Source: Pseudomonas sp.
Lineage (GTDB): Bacteria; Pseudomonadota; Gammaproteobacteria; Pseudomonadales; Pseudomonadaceae
DNA length: 64,000 nt
Direction of reading: 5' to 3'
Assembly (NCBI RefSeq): GCF_030147005.1
Contig: NZ_JASLAW010000046.1
Location: forward strand, 8,724 to 72,723
Part shown: piece by piece, positions 33,880 through 42,479 of the stretch
Numbering within the stretch: the first letter of the stretch is position 1
Layout: every line of letters starts with the position of its first letter
The notes under the pieces: generated by a model
The model's input: the letters and a program-made list of their open reading frames with translations, nothing else
Told to the model about the DNA's origin: nothing
The model's database searches: none
Program-made: the position numbers and the translations under genes

Positions 33880-34889
33880 CGACCGAACATCACACGGGAC
33901 AGCTGCAAACCCAGGCGCCCGTCGATTTCCACCAACTGCCCCTGGCCAATAGGCCGGTCACCGTAATAGAGACCGGCCATGCCCGGCGCGTAACCGGCAA
34001 TGCCCAGCACCGCACCGGGTGCCAGGTTGCGCAACTCGCCCAGGGTCAGGTTCAGCGTGCCGCAGCGCACATTCAAGGCCATGCTCAGCTCATCGAACGG
34101 CTCGTGGCCGAACACATCCACCACGGGCTCGTCTTCCTCATCCCCAGGGTAATGGGGGGCTATGAATTCTTCGTCCAAAGACGCGTCCTCGATTGAAGTA
34201 AGGGTCAGGCACAACGGCCCGCTGTCATCGTCAATGCGTCCGTGCAGTCGCTGCGTACCAACCTGCAGGTAGCCATCTCCCTGGCCGCGAAAAAACGTCT
34301 GCTCAAGAATCAGCACATCACCGGCCCGCAGGCTGCGGGTTTGCTCGATCGATAGCTGCAAACGCCCAAGGGGCACCGCAATGGCCAGTGGAAACGACGC
34401 TGGCAGTGGCCGGGCCGTGGCGCGCCATGGCCCGGCAGCGCACAACGCCAGGAAGCTCTCGGGGGCCAGCCACATATACCCCTCGACCCGGGCAGCCCCC
34501 AGGGCCACAGTGAGTCGGCAGCCAAACGCCTTGGGGCGCGGGACGTCAAGCAACCGCACATACCCCAACAGTGTTCTTACCTGAGGGCTCAGGTGATGCT
34601 GAAACAGTGCCCAGAACCAGGACTCCGGATCGTTGCCGGACGGGGCCAACGTGACCGGGCACTCACCCAACAGACTGAGCAAAGGCCCTGCCTCGGCGAG
34701 CGCCAGCACACCACACGAGGTTTCAAAGCACACCACCTCGCCAGTGGCGGGAGCACGGCCCGGCTCGAGCCTTAATTCGCCACGCTGGGCGGCCACCTGA
34801 AACGGCAGGCACAGGCCACGCCCCAGTCGATGACGTGCCGCAACCGTGTCGCTTCTGACTGAACGCAAGCTCAACAGCCGCATTATCAT
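33876..34889 (-). CDS. hrcQ: T3SS sorting-platform protein HrcQ (SctQ), single fused gene
   Basis: 337 residues. The N-terminal half corresponds to HrcQa and the C-terminal SPOA/FliN domain (about residues 260-337: FDELSMALNVRCGTLNLTLGELRNL.. QLVEIDGRLGLQLSRV) to HrcQb. In P. syringae these are two genes, hrcQa and hrcQb; here one uninterrupted frame encodes both. An internal start could still give the short C-terminal product known in other SctQ proteins. The ATG at 34889 overlaps the hrpP stop; a second ATG is two codons later. Confidence 0.9.
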   Translation of the reverse strand: MIMRLLSLRSVRSDTVAARHRLGRGLCLPFQVAAQRGELRLEPGRAPATGEVVCFETSCGVLALAEAGPLLSLLGECPVTLAPSGNDPESWFWALFQHHLSPQVRTLLGYVRLLDVPRPKAFGCRLTVALGAARVEGYMWLAPESFLALCAAGPWRATARPLPASFPLAIAVPLGRLQLSIEQTRSLRAGDVLILEQTFFRGQGDGYLQVGTQRLHGRIDDDSGPLCLTLTSIEDASLDEEFIAPHYPGDEEDEPVVDVFGHEPFDELSMALNVRCGTLNLTLGELRNLAPGAVLGIAGYAPGMAGLYYGDRPIGQGQLVEIDGRLGLQLSRVMFGR

Positions 34890-35344
34890 GGGCCGCCGAC
34901 AGTGGGCAGGTGCAGGCTGACCGGCTGCCCCAGCACCATCGCGAATCGATCTTCACACGCTTGCCGCATACCACTGAGCCAGCGCGCCGTCTCGTGCTCT
35001 TGCGCCTCCAGGTCAATGCCCCAGGCGCCGTGTTCGCGGCGCACGCGGGCGTTGATTCGTCCCAGGCGAGGCAAGTACAACACCGCCTGAAGCGGCCACT
35101 GCGAGGCTGCGTCCATACGCGGCGCCAGTTGTTCGGCAAGCGCCTCGATCATCGCAACACCGTGCGATCCCTTCGTGCCCGACAGCGAAGCCTGCGCACC
35201 TGAGCCATCACTGTCATCCGTCCACAGCTGGGCAAATACCCGCATCAACTCCGCGGGCACCATCCCCGCGGTTCCCGGCTCACGATTCTCTCGTGTGTCA
35301 CCCAGACGTGAACGTTCAGAAGGCTTATCGGAAACCTGGCTCAT
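34886..35344 (-). CDS. hrpP: Type III secretion protein HrpP (SctP, needle-length/substrate switch)
   Basis: 152 residues from the ATG at 35344, which overlaps the hrpO stop (ATGA). The N-terminal third is polar and probably disordered. A C-terminal globular part (LPRLGRINARVRREHGAWGIDL) fits the T3S4 substrate-specificity-switch domain. It is shorter than the P. syringae protein (about 189). It works with HrcU to stop pilus growth and start effector export. Confidence 0.8.
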   Translation of the reverse strand: MSQVSDKPSERSRLGDTRENREPGTAGMVPAELMRVFAQLWTDDSDGSGAQASLSGTKGSHGVAMIEALAEQLAPRMDAASQWPLQAVLYLPRLGRINARVRREHGAWGIDLEAQEHETARWLSGMRQACEDRFAMVLGQPVSLHLPTVGGP

Positions 35345-35769
35345 GTCAGCTCCTGCGTCAGTAAAAGGGATAACTCCTGGAGTTTTTCCACCTGCCGCAA
35401 GCATTCGGTGACTTGTTTCTGAGCATTGCCGATGCGGGCCTGCTTTTCTTCCCGCTGCTCATTCAATGCCTCCAACTGCCCTATTTCGCGCAGGGTGTTG
35501 GCAGACAACGAACGCTCCTGACTTCCCCAGGATTTCAGGGCCTGCAAGGTAATAACCTGCCCCTGATGCTGGTTGAGCAATTGCGCGCTCTGCCGCGCCT
35601 CCTCCTGCCGGGTGCGCTCGAGTGCATCCTGAGCCTGCTGGATATGGGCAAGCAAAGACTGCTGAGCCCGCTTCGCTTCACGCAGCGCACGCTCGGCCCG
35701 GTCAGCCCGGTGTCGGCGCAGGCGACGCAGCGTCTCGACTTCACCGAGCAGCACGTCCGAATGGGACAT
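35341..35769 (-). CDS. hrpO: Type III secretion protein HrpO (SctO)
   Basis: 142 residues, almost wholly a charged coiled coil (ETLRRLRRHRADRAERAL, then long heptads), the form of YscO/FliJ stalk proteins that connect the ATPase to the export gate. It overlaps the 3' end of hrcN by 29 bases. Confidence 0.85.
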   Translation of the reverse strand: MSHSDVLLGEVETLRRLRRHRADRAERALREAKRAQQSLLAHIQQAQDALERTRQEEARQSAQLLNQHQGQVITLQALKSWGSQERSLSANTLREIGQLEALNEQREEKQARIGNAQKQVTECLRQVEKLQELSLLLTQELT

Positions 35770-37114
35770 TGGCCGTCAGCTCCTTGAGGTATTCCAGGGT
35801 GGTTTCCATCGAGGCGGGCTCACGCAAGTCCTGGCGCAAAAAACCATCGACAGCCTGGCGACTGTCCACGGCCAGGTCGGTCAGCGCGTCGCTGCCAGGC
35901 TGGTATTCCCCCAGCTTGAGCATCAGTTCGATCTGCTGATAGGCCGACAGCAGGCGTCGCAAGGCCGTACCCGCGTGGATATCCGCAGGCTCGGCGACGT
36001 TGCTCAAGATTCGCGAAAGGCTCGCCAGTACATCCACCGCCGGATAGTGCCCACGCTCGGCCAACTTACGTGACAGCACGATATGCCCGTCCAGGAGCGA
36101 GCGAACTTCGTCGGCTACCGGATCGTTCATGGAGTCCTGCTCGATCAGTACGGTATAGATCGCAGTGATCACCCCATCGCGGGTCAACCCCGCGCGTTCT
36201 ACAAGTCGCGGCAACAGGCTGTACACCGAAGGCGGCAGGCCGCCGCGGCCCAGGGGCTCGCCGGCGGCCAAGCCGATTTCGCGCTGGGCCCGGGCGAAAC
36301 GGGTCAGGGAGTCAATCAACAGCAATACCCGTTTCCCCTTGCGCCGAAAGCCTTCAGCCAATGCAGTGGCCGTAAAGGCTGCACGTGCCCGCTCCATGCT
36401 GGAACGATCGGACGTTGCACACACCAGTACCGCTTTGGAGCGCAGTTGCTCGTCGAGTTCATGATCGAGGAATTCGCGCAGCTCCCGGCCCCGCTCCCCG
36501 ATCAGGCCGAACACGATGACATCGCAATCAACGTTACGGGCGATCTCGGCCAACAGCGTGGTCTTGCCGCAGCCTGCACCGGCGAACAGGCCTACACGCT
36601 GGCCTTCGCCCAGCGTCAGCAAGCCGTCGATCGAACGCACCCCGGTGGCCAGCGCGCGATTGATGCGTGGCCGCTCAGTGGGCAACGGCGCCTCGCACAA
36701 CACTGCGCTCGAGTCAGACACGTGCGTCTCGACAAACGCACTGGCACCCTCTCCGGTGATCGGCCGGCCAAAACCATCCAGTACCTGACCCAGCAATGCT
36801 TCGCTGACCTGCACCCGATGCGAGACCCCGAGACGCTCCACGCCAGCCCCCACCTGCACCCCTTCAAGGTTGCCCAGGGCACTGAGCACGGCATCCTGTT
36901 GATCGAAACCGATGATTTCCGCCAGCATGTAGTCGCCTGGCTTTTTTTCTACCTGACACAAATCACCGATGCGCGCCTGAGGCAGCCGGCATTGCAATAA
37001 CATGCCGTTTACGCGCTGGATCCGCCCCCGCATCGTCACGGGCGAGAAACTGGCCAACGATCCCGCCTGGCGCTTCTGCCAGGCGTCGAGGCGCGCTTGC
37101 AGCTCCGCGCTCAC
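35741..37114 (-). CDS. hrcN: T3SS ATPase HrcN (SctN)
   Basis: 457 residues. The Walker A motif GAGCGKTT is at residues 179-186 (GLFAGAGCGKTTLLAEI), Walker B is in VLLLIDSLTRFARAQREIGLA, and the F1-type ATPase signature PSVYSLLPRLVERAG follows. It unfolds and releases chaperone-bound substrates at the base of the injectisome. It overlaps hrpQ by 4 bases. Confidence 0.97.
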   Translation of the reverse strand: MSAELQARLDAWQKRQAGSLASFSPVTMRGRIQRVNGMLLQCRLPQARIGDLCQVEKKPGDYMLAEIIGFDQQDAVLSALGNLEGVQVGAGVERLGVSHRVQVSEALLGQVLDGFGRPITGEGASAFVETHVSDSSAVLCEAPLPTERPRINRALATGVRSIDGLLTLGEGQRVGLFAGAGCGKTTLLAEIARNVDCDVIVFGLIGERGRELREFLDHELDEQLRSKAVLVCATSDRSSMERARAAFTATALAEGFRRKGKRVLLLIDSLTRFARAQREIGLAAGEPLGRGGLPPSVYSLLPRLVERAGLTRDGVITAIYTVLIEQDSMNDPVADEVRSLLDGHIVLSRKLAERGHYPAVDVLASLSRILSNVAEPADIHAGTALRRLLSAYQQIELMLKLGEYQPGSDALTDLAVDSRQAVDGFLRQDLREPASMETTLEYLKELTANVPFGRAAR

Positions 37115-38016
37115 CAGCGCACCTCATAACGCTGTACGCCATCGAAGACCACTTTGCTGTTGTCGATCAGCACCAGGCGCAGGCCGTCCACTTCATCACC
37201 GACAAACAGTCGGCTCCCCTCCTCCAAAACCACGTGACCATTCGGCCCGCCCACGATCTGCACAATTTTGAAGGGCAGGGCTCCATCACGTGCGCGCACA
37301 CGACTTATCACCGGCACTGCGCTATCGAACTGCTCGCCAAAACGGCTGAGCATGCGCGCGACCAGCTCCACTTCATCCTGTGAAACGTCGCCACTGAGCG
37401 CAACTTGCCCATTGATCACTTGCAAAGTGATCCGCTGGCTCAATTCACGTTCGCTGAGCATTTTCAGCAACTGCTGGCGCACCTCGAACGGCGAGCCCAG
37501 TTCAGGCTTTTGAATCACCGGCGACATCAGCGACGCCTGAGCATTGCGCTCTCCGCTGAAGATAATCCCGGCCGCCGCGATGATCACGGCAAACGCGAGT
37601 ACCAGGCTGAGCAAACGCTTTTGTTGGGACGATGAAATGGCCGACAGTTTCAACGCGAGCGGCGCTTGCACCACCGGTTCGGAGAGTGGCGGTGCCGGCG
37701 CGGGAGCCGGGGCCTGCGGCCAAGGCTGATCGGCCGGGCTGACGCACAAGCGAACGCAGCCAATCAAAAAGACCGTATTGAGCGCAAGGTCGCCGATCTG
37801 CGCCAACGCTTGCCCACCACTGTCTTTAAGCAGTCCTGCCTCGGCCTGCACCGACCAACAGCCATCGGCCAAACGCAAACGTGCGTGATGCTCGAGAACC
37901 CCGGGATCGTTTAACAGCAGATCAGCGTCCGGGTTGGCACCCAGGCTCCACTGTTCACCAAACAACGGCAGCGCAGCGCCCTGATGCAAACCATCCAGCA
38001 CCCGCAGCTCGAACAT
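37111..38016 (-). CDS. hrpQ: T3SS inner-membrane ring protein HrpQ (SctD)
   Basis: About 301 residues. Two ATGs stand side by side (38019 and 38016); the second is better spaced from the GGGAGG site. An N-terminal FHA-like domain (FELRVLDGLHQGAALPLFGEQW) is followed by a proline/alanine linker, one membrane helix (LLSLVLAFAVIIAAAGIIF) and periplasmic BON-like ring-building domains. This is the SctD/YscD layout. It is needed for the outer part of the inner-membrane ring. Confidence 0.88.
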   Translation of the reverse strand: MFELRVLDGLHQGAALPLFGEQWSLGANPDADLLLNDPGVLEHHARLRLADGCWSVQAEAGLLKDSGGQALAQIGDLALNTVFLIGCVRLCVSPADQPWPQAPAPAPAPPLSEPVVQAPLALKLSAISSSQQKRLLSLVLAFAVIIAAAGIIFSGERNAQASLMSPVIQKPELGSPFEVRQQLLKMLSERELSQRITLQVINGQVALSGDVSQDEVELVARMLSRFGEQFDSAVPVISRVRARDGALPFKIVQIVGGPNGHVVLEEGSRLFVGDEVDGLRLVLIDNSKVVFDGVQRYEVRW

Positions 38017-38053
38017 CATGGAGCCTCCCTCGAACCGGAACGGAATAAGTTGC

Positions 38054-40147
38054 TCATGCCGCGGCTCCACGCATCGGTTCGTCCTGACCCAAGTCGAAAC
38101 GGCCCAACACCTTGACCTTGGAATTGCTGCCCAGCTCGGCGAAAGACATCACCGGCACATGGTTGAATTCATCCAACAACAAAGCGCGCAAGGGACTGCG
38201 CAGGTCTTGAGCTACCAGCAGTACGCTCTTGGTTTTCGGCCGCAGCGAAAACGCCTGATTGAGCAGGCCGACCAGGGCGGCACTGCTGTCGTTATCGAGG
38301 GCAAAAAACACCCCGCTCTGGGTTTGGCGCAAGGCTTCGCGCAGGATGTTTTCGGTCTGCGGCGACAATAGCCAAGCGTGCAGGCCATCGGGCTCGCTGT
38401 ACTGGTGGAAAATCTGAGACTTGAGGGCAATACGTGCGTAATCGGCCAGGGCATCCGGTTCGCGTTCATGCTGGCCGTACTCAATCAACGATTCGACGAT
38501 CAACCGTACGGCACGCAATGGCACGCCCTCGGCCGCCAAGCGCTGCAGTACTGAAGAAAAACGCGAAAGCGGCATGATGCGCTGCAGTTCCTGCACCAAT
38601 TCCGGCTGGTTGTGCTCAAGCCAACTGAGGATCGACTTGCTTTCCTGGATCCCGAGAAATCGCGGCCCGCTCAGCAGCATTGCCCGCTTCATGCGTTCGA
38701 TGATCAGGCTCTGGGCACTGAAATATTCGACTTGAGGGTCGTCGAGCAACGGATCGTCCGGGGCGAGCCACAACCAGTCCGCTTCGTCGCGCTCAGACAG
38801 CCCTCTTTGCCCACGGTCCGGAGGCTGCGCCAGGGAGGCATACTCCACCGCCACCCGGTCGCTGAGGGTTGCCGTCACGACCGGTACTTCATGCACGCAA
38901 AAGCGCATCTCATCGGCAGCCAGCGACTCATTGAACTCGGCTTCGAACGGCGGCAGCGTCAAACCGATATTGGCGACCAGTGCATTTCGGGCCTGACGAA
39001 TCTTTTGAACGATGTCGATGACCTCGGGGGCCCCGTACATCTGACTGTTGAATTGCAGCAGATAGGGCCGTGACGGGTCGAAGCCACGCAGGTCTTCATT
39101 ACCGTTCTCTTCCGGACGTACCGCTTTCTGGTCCGGCGCCTCAGGGGCGTCCTCGCGCTGACGCTGGCGCATAAGGTAGTAACCCAGGGTGCCGGTCATC
39201 AGCGAAATCAGAATGAACACCACGGTGGGCATGCCCGGAAGCGCGGCAAAGGCCAACATGCCCACCGACGCGATCATCCAGCTCTTGGGTTCGCTGGTCA
39301 TCTGCCGGGCTATTTCGGCGCCCATGTTGCTGACGCCCTTGCGCCCGTCCGGCGCCACTCGGGTAATGATCATGCCCGCAGTCAGGGAGATCAGCAGCGC
39401 GGGGATCTGCGCGATCAGGCCGTCACCGATGGTCAGTACCGAATACAACGCGATCGACTCACCCGCGCTCATCCCATGCTGGAACATGCCGGTAGAAAAG
39501 CCCCCCAGCAGGTTGATGACCACGATGATCAAACCGGCAATGGCGTCGCCCTTGACGAACTTCATGGCCCCGTCCATGGCACCGAACAGCTGGCTTTCAC
39601 GGGATAACTGCTCACGCTTGTCCCGTGCCTGCACACCGTCGATCAACCCGGCGCGCAAGTCGCTATCGATCGACATCTGCTTGCCCGGCATCGCGTCCAG
39701 ACTGAAGCGGGCAGCCACTTCGGCGACCCGCTCCGAACCTTTAGTGATCACCAGGAAGTTGACGATGGTCAGGATCATGAAAATCACCAGACCCACCGCC
39801 AGGTTGCCGCCCACCACGAAATTACCGAATGCTTCCACAATGTCGCCCGCGTCCTGCTCCAGCAGAATCAAGCGCGTGGTGGCGATCGACAGGGCCAGGC
39901 GAAACATGGTGGTCAGCAGCAAAATCGATGGAAACGACGAGAACGCCAACGGCCCTGGGAGATAGAGCGCCAGTACGATCAATAAGCAGGAAATACAGAT
40001 ATTCAATGCGATCAGGATGTCCACCAGCCAAGTGGGCAGCGGCACAATGAAGATAAACACGATGGCCATGACCACCACCGCGCCGAGCACTTCGGCACGC
40101 CGCGCCACCTTGAGCAGTACGCCATTGATCGATGACAGCAGTGTCAC
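38054..40147 (-). CDS. hrcV: T3SS export gate protein HrcV (SctV)
   Basis: 697 residues from the GTG at 40147, which overlaps the hrpJ stop and has a GAGG 8 bases upstream; a longer frame to 40204 lies in hrpJ. The N-terminal FHIPEP/FlhA membrane domain has about eight helices with the cytosolic SLDAMPGKQMSIDSDLRAG signature, followed by the nonameric cytosolic ring domain. It is the largest export-gate subunit. Confidence 0.95.
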   Translation of the reverse strand: MTLLSSINGVLLKVARRAEVLGAVVVMAIVFIFIVPLPTWLVDILIALNICISCLLIVLALYLPGPLAFSSFPSILLLTTMFRLALSIATTRLILLEQDAGDIVEAFGNFVVGGNLAVGLVIFMILTIVNFLVITKGSERVAEVAARFSLDAMPGKQMSIDSDLRAGLIDGVQARDKREQLSRESQLFGAMDGAMKFVKGDAIAGLIIVVINLLGGFSTGMFQHGMSAGESIALYSVLTIGDGLIAQIPALLISLTAGMIITRVAPDGRKGVSNMGAEIARQMTSEPKSWMIASVGMLAFAALPGMPTVVFILISLMTGTLGYYLMRQRQREDAPEAPDQKAVRPEENGNEDLRGFDPSRPYLLQFNSQMYGAPEVIDIVQKIRQARNALVANIGLTLPPFEAEFNESLAADEMRFCVHEVPVVTATLSDRVAVEYASLAQPPDRGQRGLSERDEADWLWLAPDDPLLDDPQVEYFSAQSLIIERMKRAMLLSGPRFLGIQESKSILSWLEHNQPELVQELQRIMPLSRFSSVLQRLAAEGVPLRAVRLIVESLIEYGQHEREPDALADYARIALKSQIFHQYSEPDGLHAWLLSPQTENILREALRQTQSGVFFALDNDSSAALVGLLNQAFSLRPKTKSVLLVAQDLRSPLRALLLDEFNHVPVMSFAELGSNSKVKVLGRFDLGQDEPMRGAAA

Positions 40148-41208
40148 CCGAACGTCCTCGTCTCGCCGGCAAACTTCAGGTGGCCGCGCTCTTCGCGGGC
40201 CCACTCAAGCATGACGTCCTTGAAAGCTTTCACGGCAGAAGCCTGGGATTGAGCATCAAGCCACCAGGCCCTGGGGAGTGCTTTTATTTCCGTGGACAAT
40301 TCATTGAGCGACCGCAGCCGGGCGGCAAGCAGCGCACCCCCAAATTCGCTGGCCAGCCTTTGCACCTCGGCCGCATCGATACCGGTACTGGCGTAACCTA
40401 GAAAACGCTGCAGCAAACTCACCGGGTCGTGATCGACGTTCAGGCGCAGGATCAACGCCTCGCAATTGCCCAACACCGAACGTAATTCACGACACTCCGC
40501 CAAGCCCTTTAGCAACAGACGCAATTTTTCCGTGGGCACAGACTGCGTGTGCGCCGCGATATCGCCGTTCAGCGCCTGAGTCATCAGGTCAACGCCTTTG
40601 GAAAACTCCGTTAAGCCGTACATCTTTAACAGCGTTTGCAGCATCAACGCCAAGGATTGGCGAACGACCACGGAGGCGTAATAAAGCGCGCGCACATCCT
40701 GACGCTCCTGCGGGTCGGCGCTGGCTTCTTTCAACGCCAAGGCGATGTTCAGACCTGCCTGGATCGACCCGCCGAAATCCCGCTTCAGCTCTTTCAGGGC
40801 TGCGCGTGCCAGCCCCTCTTCCACCGCTAACCCATGGGTTGTCGCTTCGTTGGCGATGAACTGAAGCACCACGAAGGCGCGCGCGGGGTCACTGTCGGCC
40901 AGGCTCACCAGTTTTTCGACAGTGGGCTTGCGCAGCAACTCGAACCGAAGCCGACGAACGACGGTTTCCAGCGTGGCTTGGCCGGGGTGACCGAGTTGTT
41001 CGTAAAGCTGCACGAGTTCCGCCACAGGCGAAACTTTTGCGCCAATGGATCGCCGGCCCAGGGCCTGCGCGTTGAGCGCCACTTCTTCGCTGAAAATCTG
41101 CGCAATGTCATCTAAGCCCTGCGAACGAACTGGCGTCTCGACAGTGCTCACAATGGGCTTGTCCGCAGGTTGGATCTGCTGCACATCGTTGAAGGATTCG
41201 ACTTTCAT
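40144..41208 (-). CDS. hrpJ: T3SS gatekeeper HrpJ (SctW)
   Basis: 354 residues of the HrpJ/YopN/InvE family. The HrpJ domain covers about residues 50-220 (LRKPTVEKLVSLADSDPARAF; ALYYASVVVRQSLALMLQ). It controls the order of translocator and effector export and may be secreted itself. It is the first gene after the minus-strand hrp box at 41239 and heads an eleven-gene run down to hrcU. Confidence 0.92.
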   Translation of the reverse strand: MKVESFNDVQQIQPADKPIVSTVETPVRSQGLDDIAQIFSEEVALNAQALGRRSIGAKVSPVAELVQLYEQLGHPGQATLETVVRRLRFELLRKPTVEKLVSLADSDPARAFVVLQFIANEATTHGLAVEEGLARAALKELKRDFGGSIQAGLNIALALKEASADPQERQDVRALYYASVVVRQSLALMLQTLLKMYGLTEFSKGVDLMTQALNGDIAAHTQSVPTEKLRLLLKGLAECRELRSVLGNCEALILRLNVDHDPVSLLQRFLGYASTGIDAAEVQRLASEFGGALLAARLRSLNELSTEIKALPRAWWLDAQSQASAVKAFKDVMLEWAREERGHLKFAGETRTFG

Positions 41209-41238
41209 GGGCGGGCCAGAATGGGAAGTTTGTGTCCC

Positions 41239-41267
41239 TATGTGGCTAGCCTTTGCGATTCAGTTCC
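41239..41267 (-). promoter_or_regulatory. hrp box upstream of hrpJ
   Basis: Read on the minus strand: GGAACT starting at 41267, 16 bases, then CCACATA ending at 41239, one mismatch to GGAACC-N16-CCACNNA. No other hrp box was seen in the following 10 kb, so it probably drives the whole hrpJ-hrcU transcript. Confidence 0.85.
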
Positions 41268-41374
41268 ATCAAGACGTTTCACTGCGACGGCTGTGAAAAT
41301 ACCTGCACACCTACATCGCAGTCTTTGCAAATTACGGCAAAAAGAAGCCTCATAAAAATATATATATTTATATA

Positions 41375-41387
41375 AATCAATTAGTTA
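41375..41387 (+). promoter_or_regulatory. IHF-binding site upstream of hrpL
   Basis: AATCAA-TTAG-TTA is an exact match to WATCAANNNNTTR. It sits 15 bases upstream of the -24 element within a very AT-rich tract. IHF bending would bring upstream-bound HrpS to sigma54 polymerase, as described for hrpL of plant pathogens. Confidence 0.65.
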
Positions 41388-41402
41388 TGTGTTTTTCCCA
41401 TT

Positions 41403-41418
41403 TGGCACAGCCAGTGCA
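41403..41418 (+). promoter_or_regulatory. Sigma54 (-24/-12) promoter of hrpL
   Basis: TGGCAC (41403-41408) with GG at 41404-41405 and GTGCA with GC at 41416-41417, exactly 10 bases between the GG and GC pairs as sigma54 requires. hrpL starts about 55 bases further on. Confidence 0.9.
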
Positions 41419-41472
41419 AAAGGGGTCCCTATCGAAACCATTTCGATAGAGCCCTCCCGGAGGAAAAGCAAC

Positions 41473-42024
41473 ATGAAAATACCTATTGGTGATCTCGCTC
41501 ACCTCGTCGGCAGTTCGCCTCAGTTCATGGTCCAACTGACGGACGACCAGCAAAAGAAACTGCGACGCTTCATCCATAAACGCGTACTCAACCCCGAAGA
41601 TGCGGACGACCTTCTGCAATTGACCTACCTGGAAGCATGGCGCAACAGGGAGCGTTTCAGCGGCCAGGCCACCCTCAGCACGTGGATGTGCGGGATTGCT
41701 CAGAACTTGATCCGCAACCACTTCAGACGCATGTATTCCAAGCCCGTGCATTGCGAGTTCGATGAATCGTTGTGGCATGGCCAGGAAGAACGCAACAGCC
41801 TGGACTGGGAGTTTGAAGTCAACCGACGCCTGGAAAAAACCCTGAGCGCCATCGACCATCTGCCCGTGGAAATGCGCAAAACGCTCTACGCTTCGCTCGA
41901 GACCGATGGTAGCTACCAGGACACCGCCGATGCGTTGGACATCCCCATCGGCACGGTACGCTCACGCTTGTCGCGCGCGCGCGAACAGCTTAAACGCGTG
42001 ACTCACAACCCTTTGTTGCCTTAA
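41473..42024 (+). CDS. hrpL: ECF sigma factor HrpL
   Basis: 183 residues from the ATG at 41473 (CGGAGGAAA site); an in-frame ATG at 41389 lies upstream of the sigma54 promoter and is rejected. Region 2 (DADDLLQLTYLEAWRNRERF) and region 4 (SYQDTADALDIPIGTVRSRLSRAREQLKR) of ECF sigma70 factors are clear. HrpL reads the hrp boxes at 24896, 27682 and 41239. Its own transcription depends on sigma54 and HrpS, giving a two-step cascade. Confidence 0.95.
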   Translation: MKIPIGDLAHLVGSSPQFMVQLTDDQQKKLRRFIHKRVLNPEDADDLLQLTYLEAWRNRERFSGQATLSTWMCGIAQNLIRNHFRRMYSKPVHCEFDESLWHGQEERNSLDWEFEVNRRLEKTLSAIDHLPVEMRKTLYASLETDGSYQDTADALDIPIGTVRSRLSRAREQLKRVTHNPLLP

Positions 42025-42042
42025 ACACCGCTATAGAAAAAC

Positions 42043-42071
42043 CGTTGGGCAAAAAGGATATCTGCCCAACG
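42043..42071 (+). terminator. Hairpin after hrpL, possible terminator
   Basis: CGTTGGGCA (42043-42051) pairs perfectly with TGCCCAACG (42063-42071) across an 11-base loop. It lacks a T run, so termination would be weak or Rho-assisted. Confidence 0.5.
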
Positions 42072-42207
42072 CGATCGACTCTTTACGCGCGCCGCGGCAA
42101 AAGACCCGCAGCCTGAAGATCGCCCCGCCGCACCCCGCCACTCGTCGCGATCTAGCCTGTTTTACGTTAAACAGTTGAAAGCGTAGAAAAAAACTTAACA
42201 AAACCCC

Positions 42208-42236
42208 TTGACGCATTCCCGTTCTACGCGAATAAT
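42208..42236 (+). promoter_or_regulatory. Promoter of tRNA-Met
   Basis: TTGACG (42208-42213), 17 bases, AATAAT (42231-42236), five of six matches in each element. A GC-rich discriminator (GCGCGCC) follows, a mark of stringently controlled stable-RNA promoters. Confidence 0.85.
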
Positions 42237-42247
42237 GCGCGCCACTT

Positions 42248-42324
42248 GGCTACATAGCTCAGTTGGTTAGAGCATAGCATTCATAATGCTGGGGTCCGGG
42301 GTTCAAGTCCCTGTGTAGCCACCA
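42248..42324 (+). tRNA. tRNA-Met (anticodon CAT, elongator)
   Basis: 77 nucleotides with encoded CCA. The acceptor pair GGCTACA/TGTAGCC, anticodon loop TTCATAA in a GCA/TGC stem, and T arm with GGTTCAAGTCC are complete. The fully paired acceptor stem indicates an elongator, not an initiator. It marks the right edge of the T3SS region. Confidence 0.96.
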
Positions 42325-42330
42325 AGTACT

Positions 42331-42364
42331 AAAAACGGCTTACCGAAAGGTAGGCCGTTTTTTT
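42331..42364 (+). terminator. Terminator after tRNA-Met
   Basis: An A-run, then a stem built from ACGGC(t)TACC and GGTA(g)GCCGT around a GAAA tetraloop, followed by T's. Confidence 0.88.
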
Positions 42365-42479
42365 ATGCCCGCAGGAAAGTACCGCTGAGGTATGCGCTCA
42401 AAAATACGCTCCATCTGTATTTTGACGCCCTTCACACCCACTGTTAGTGTCCGGCCTCCCTCACCACGGAGTGCTCCCG

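Noticed and set aside
42248..42324. tRNA-Met as integration site of a T3SS genomic island
   Set aside because: The cluster is on the 5' side of the tRNA, there is no integrase, and I see no repeat of the tRNA 3' end at the other border near 23567.
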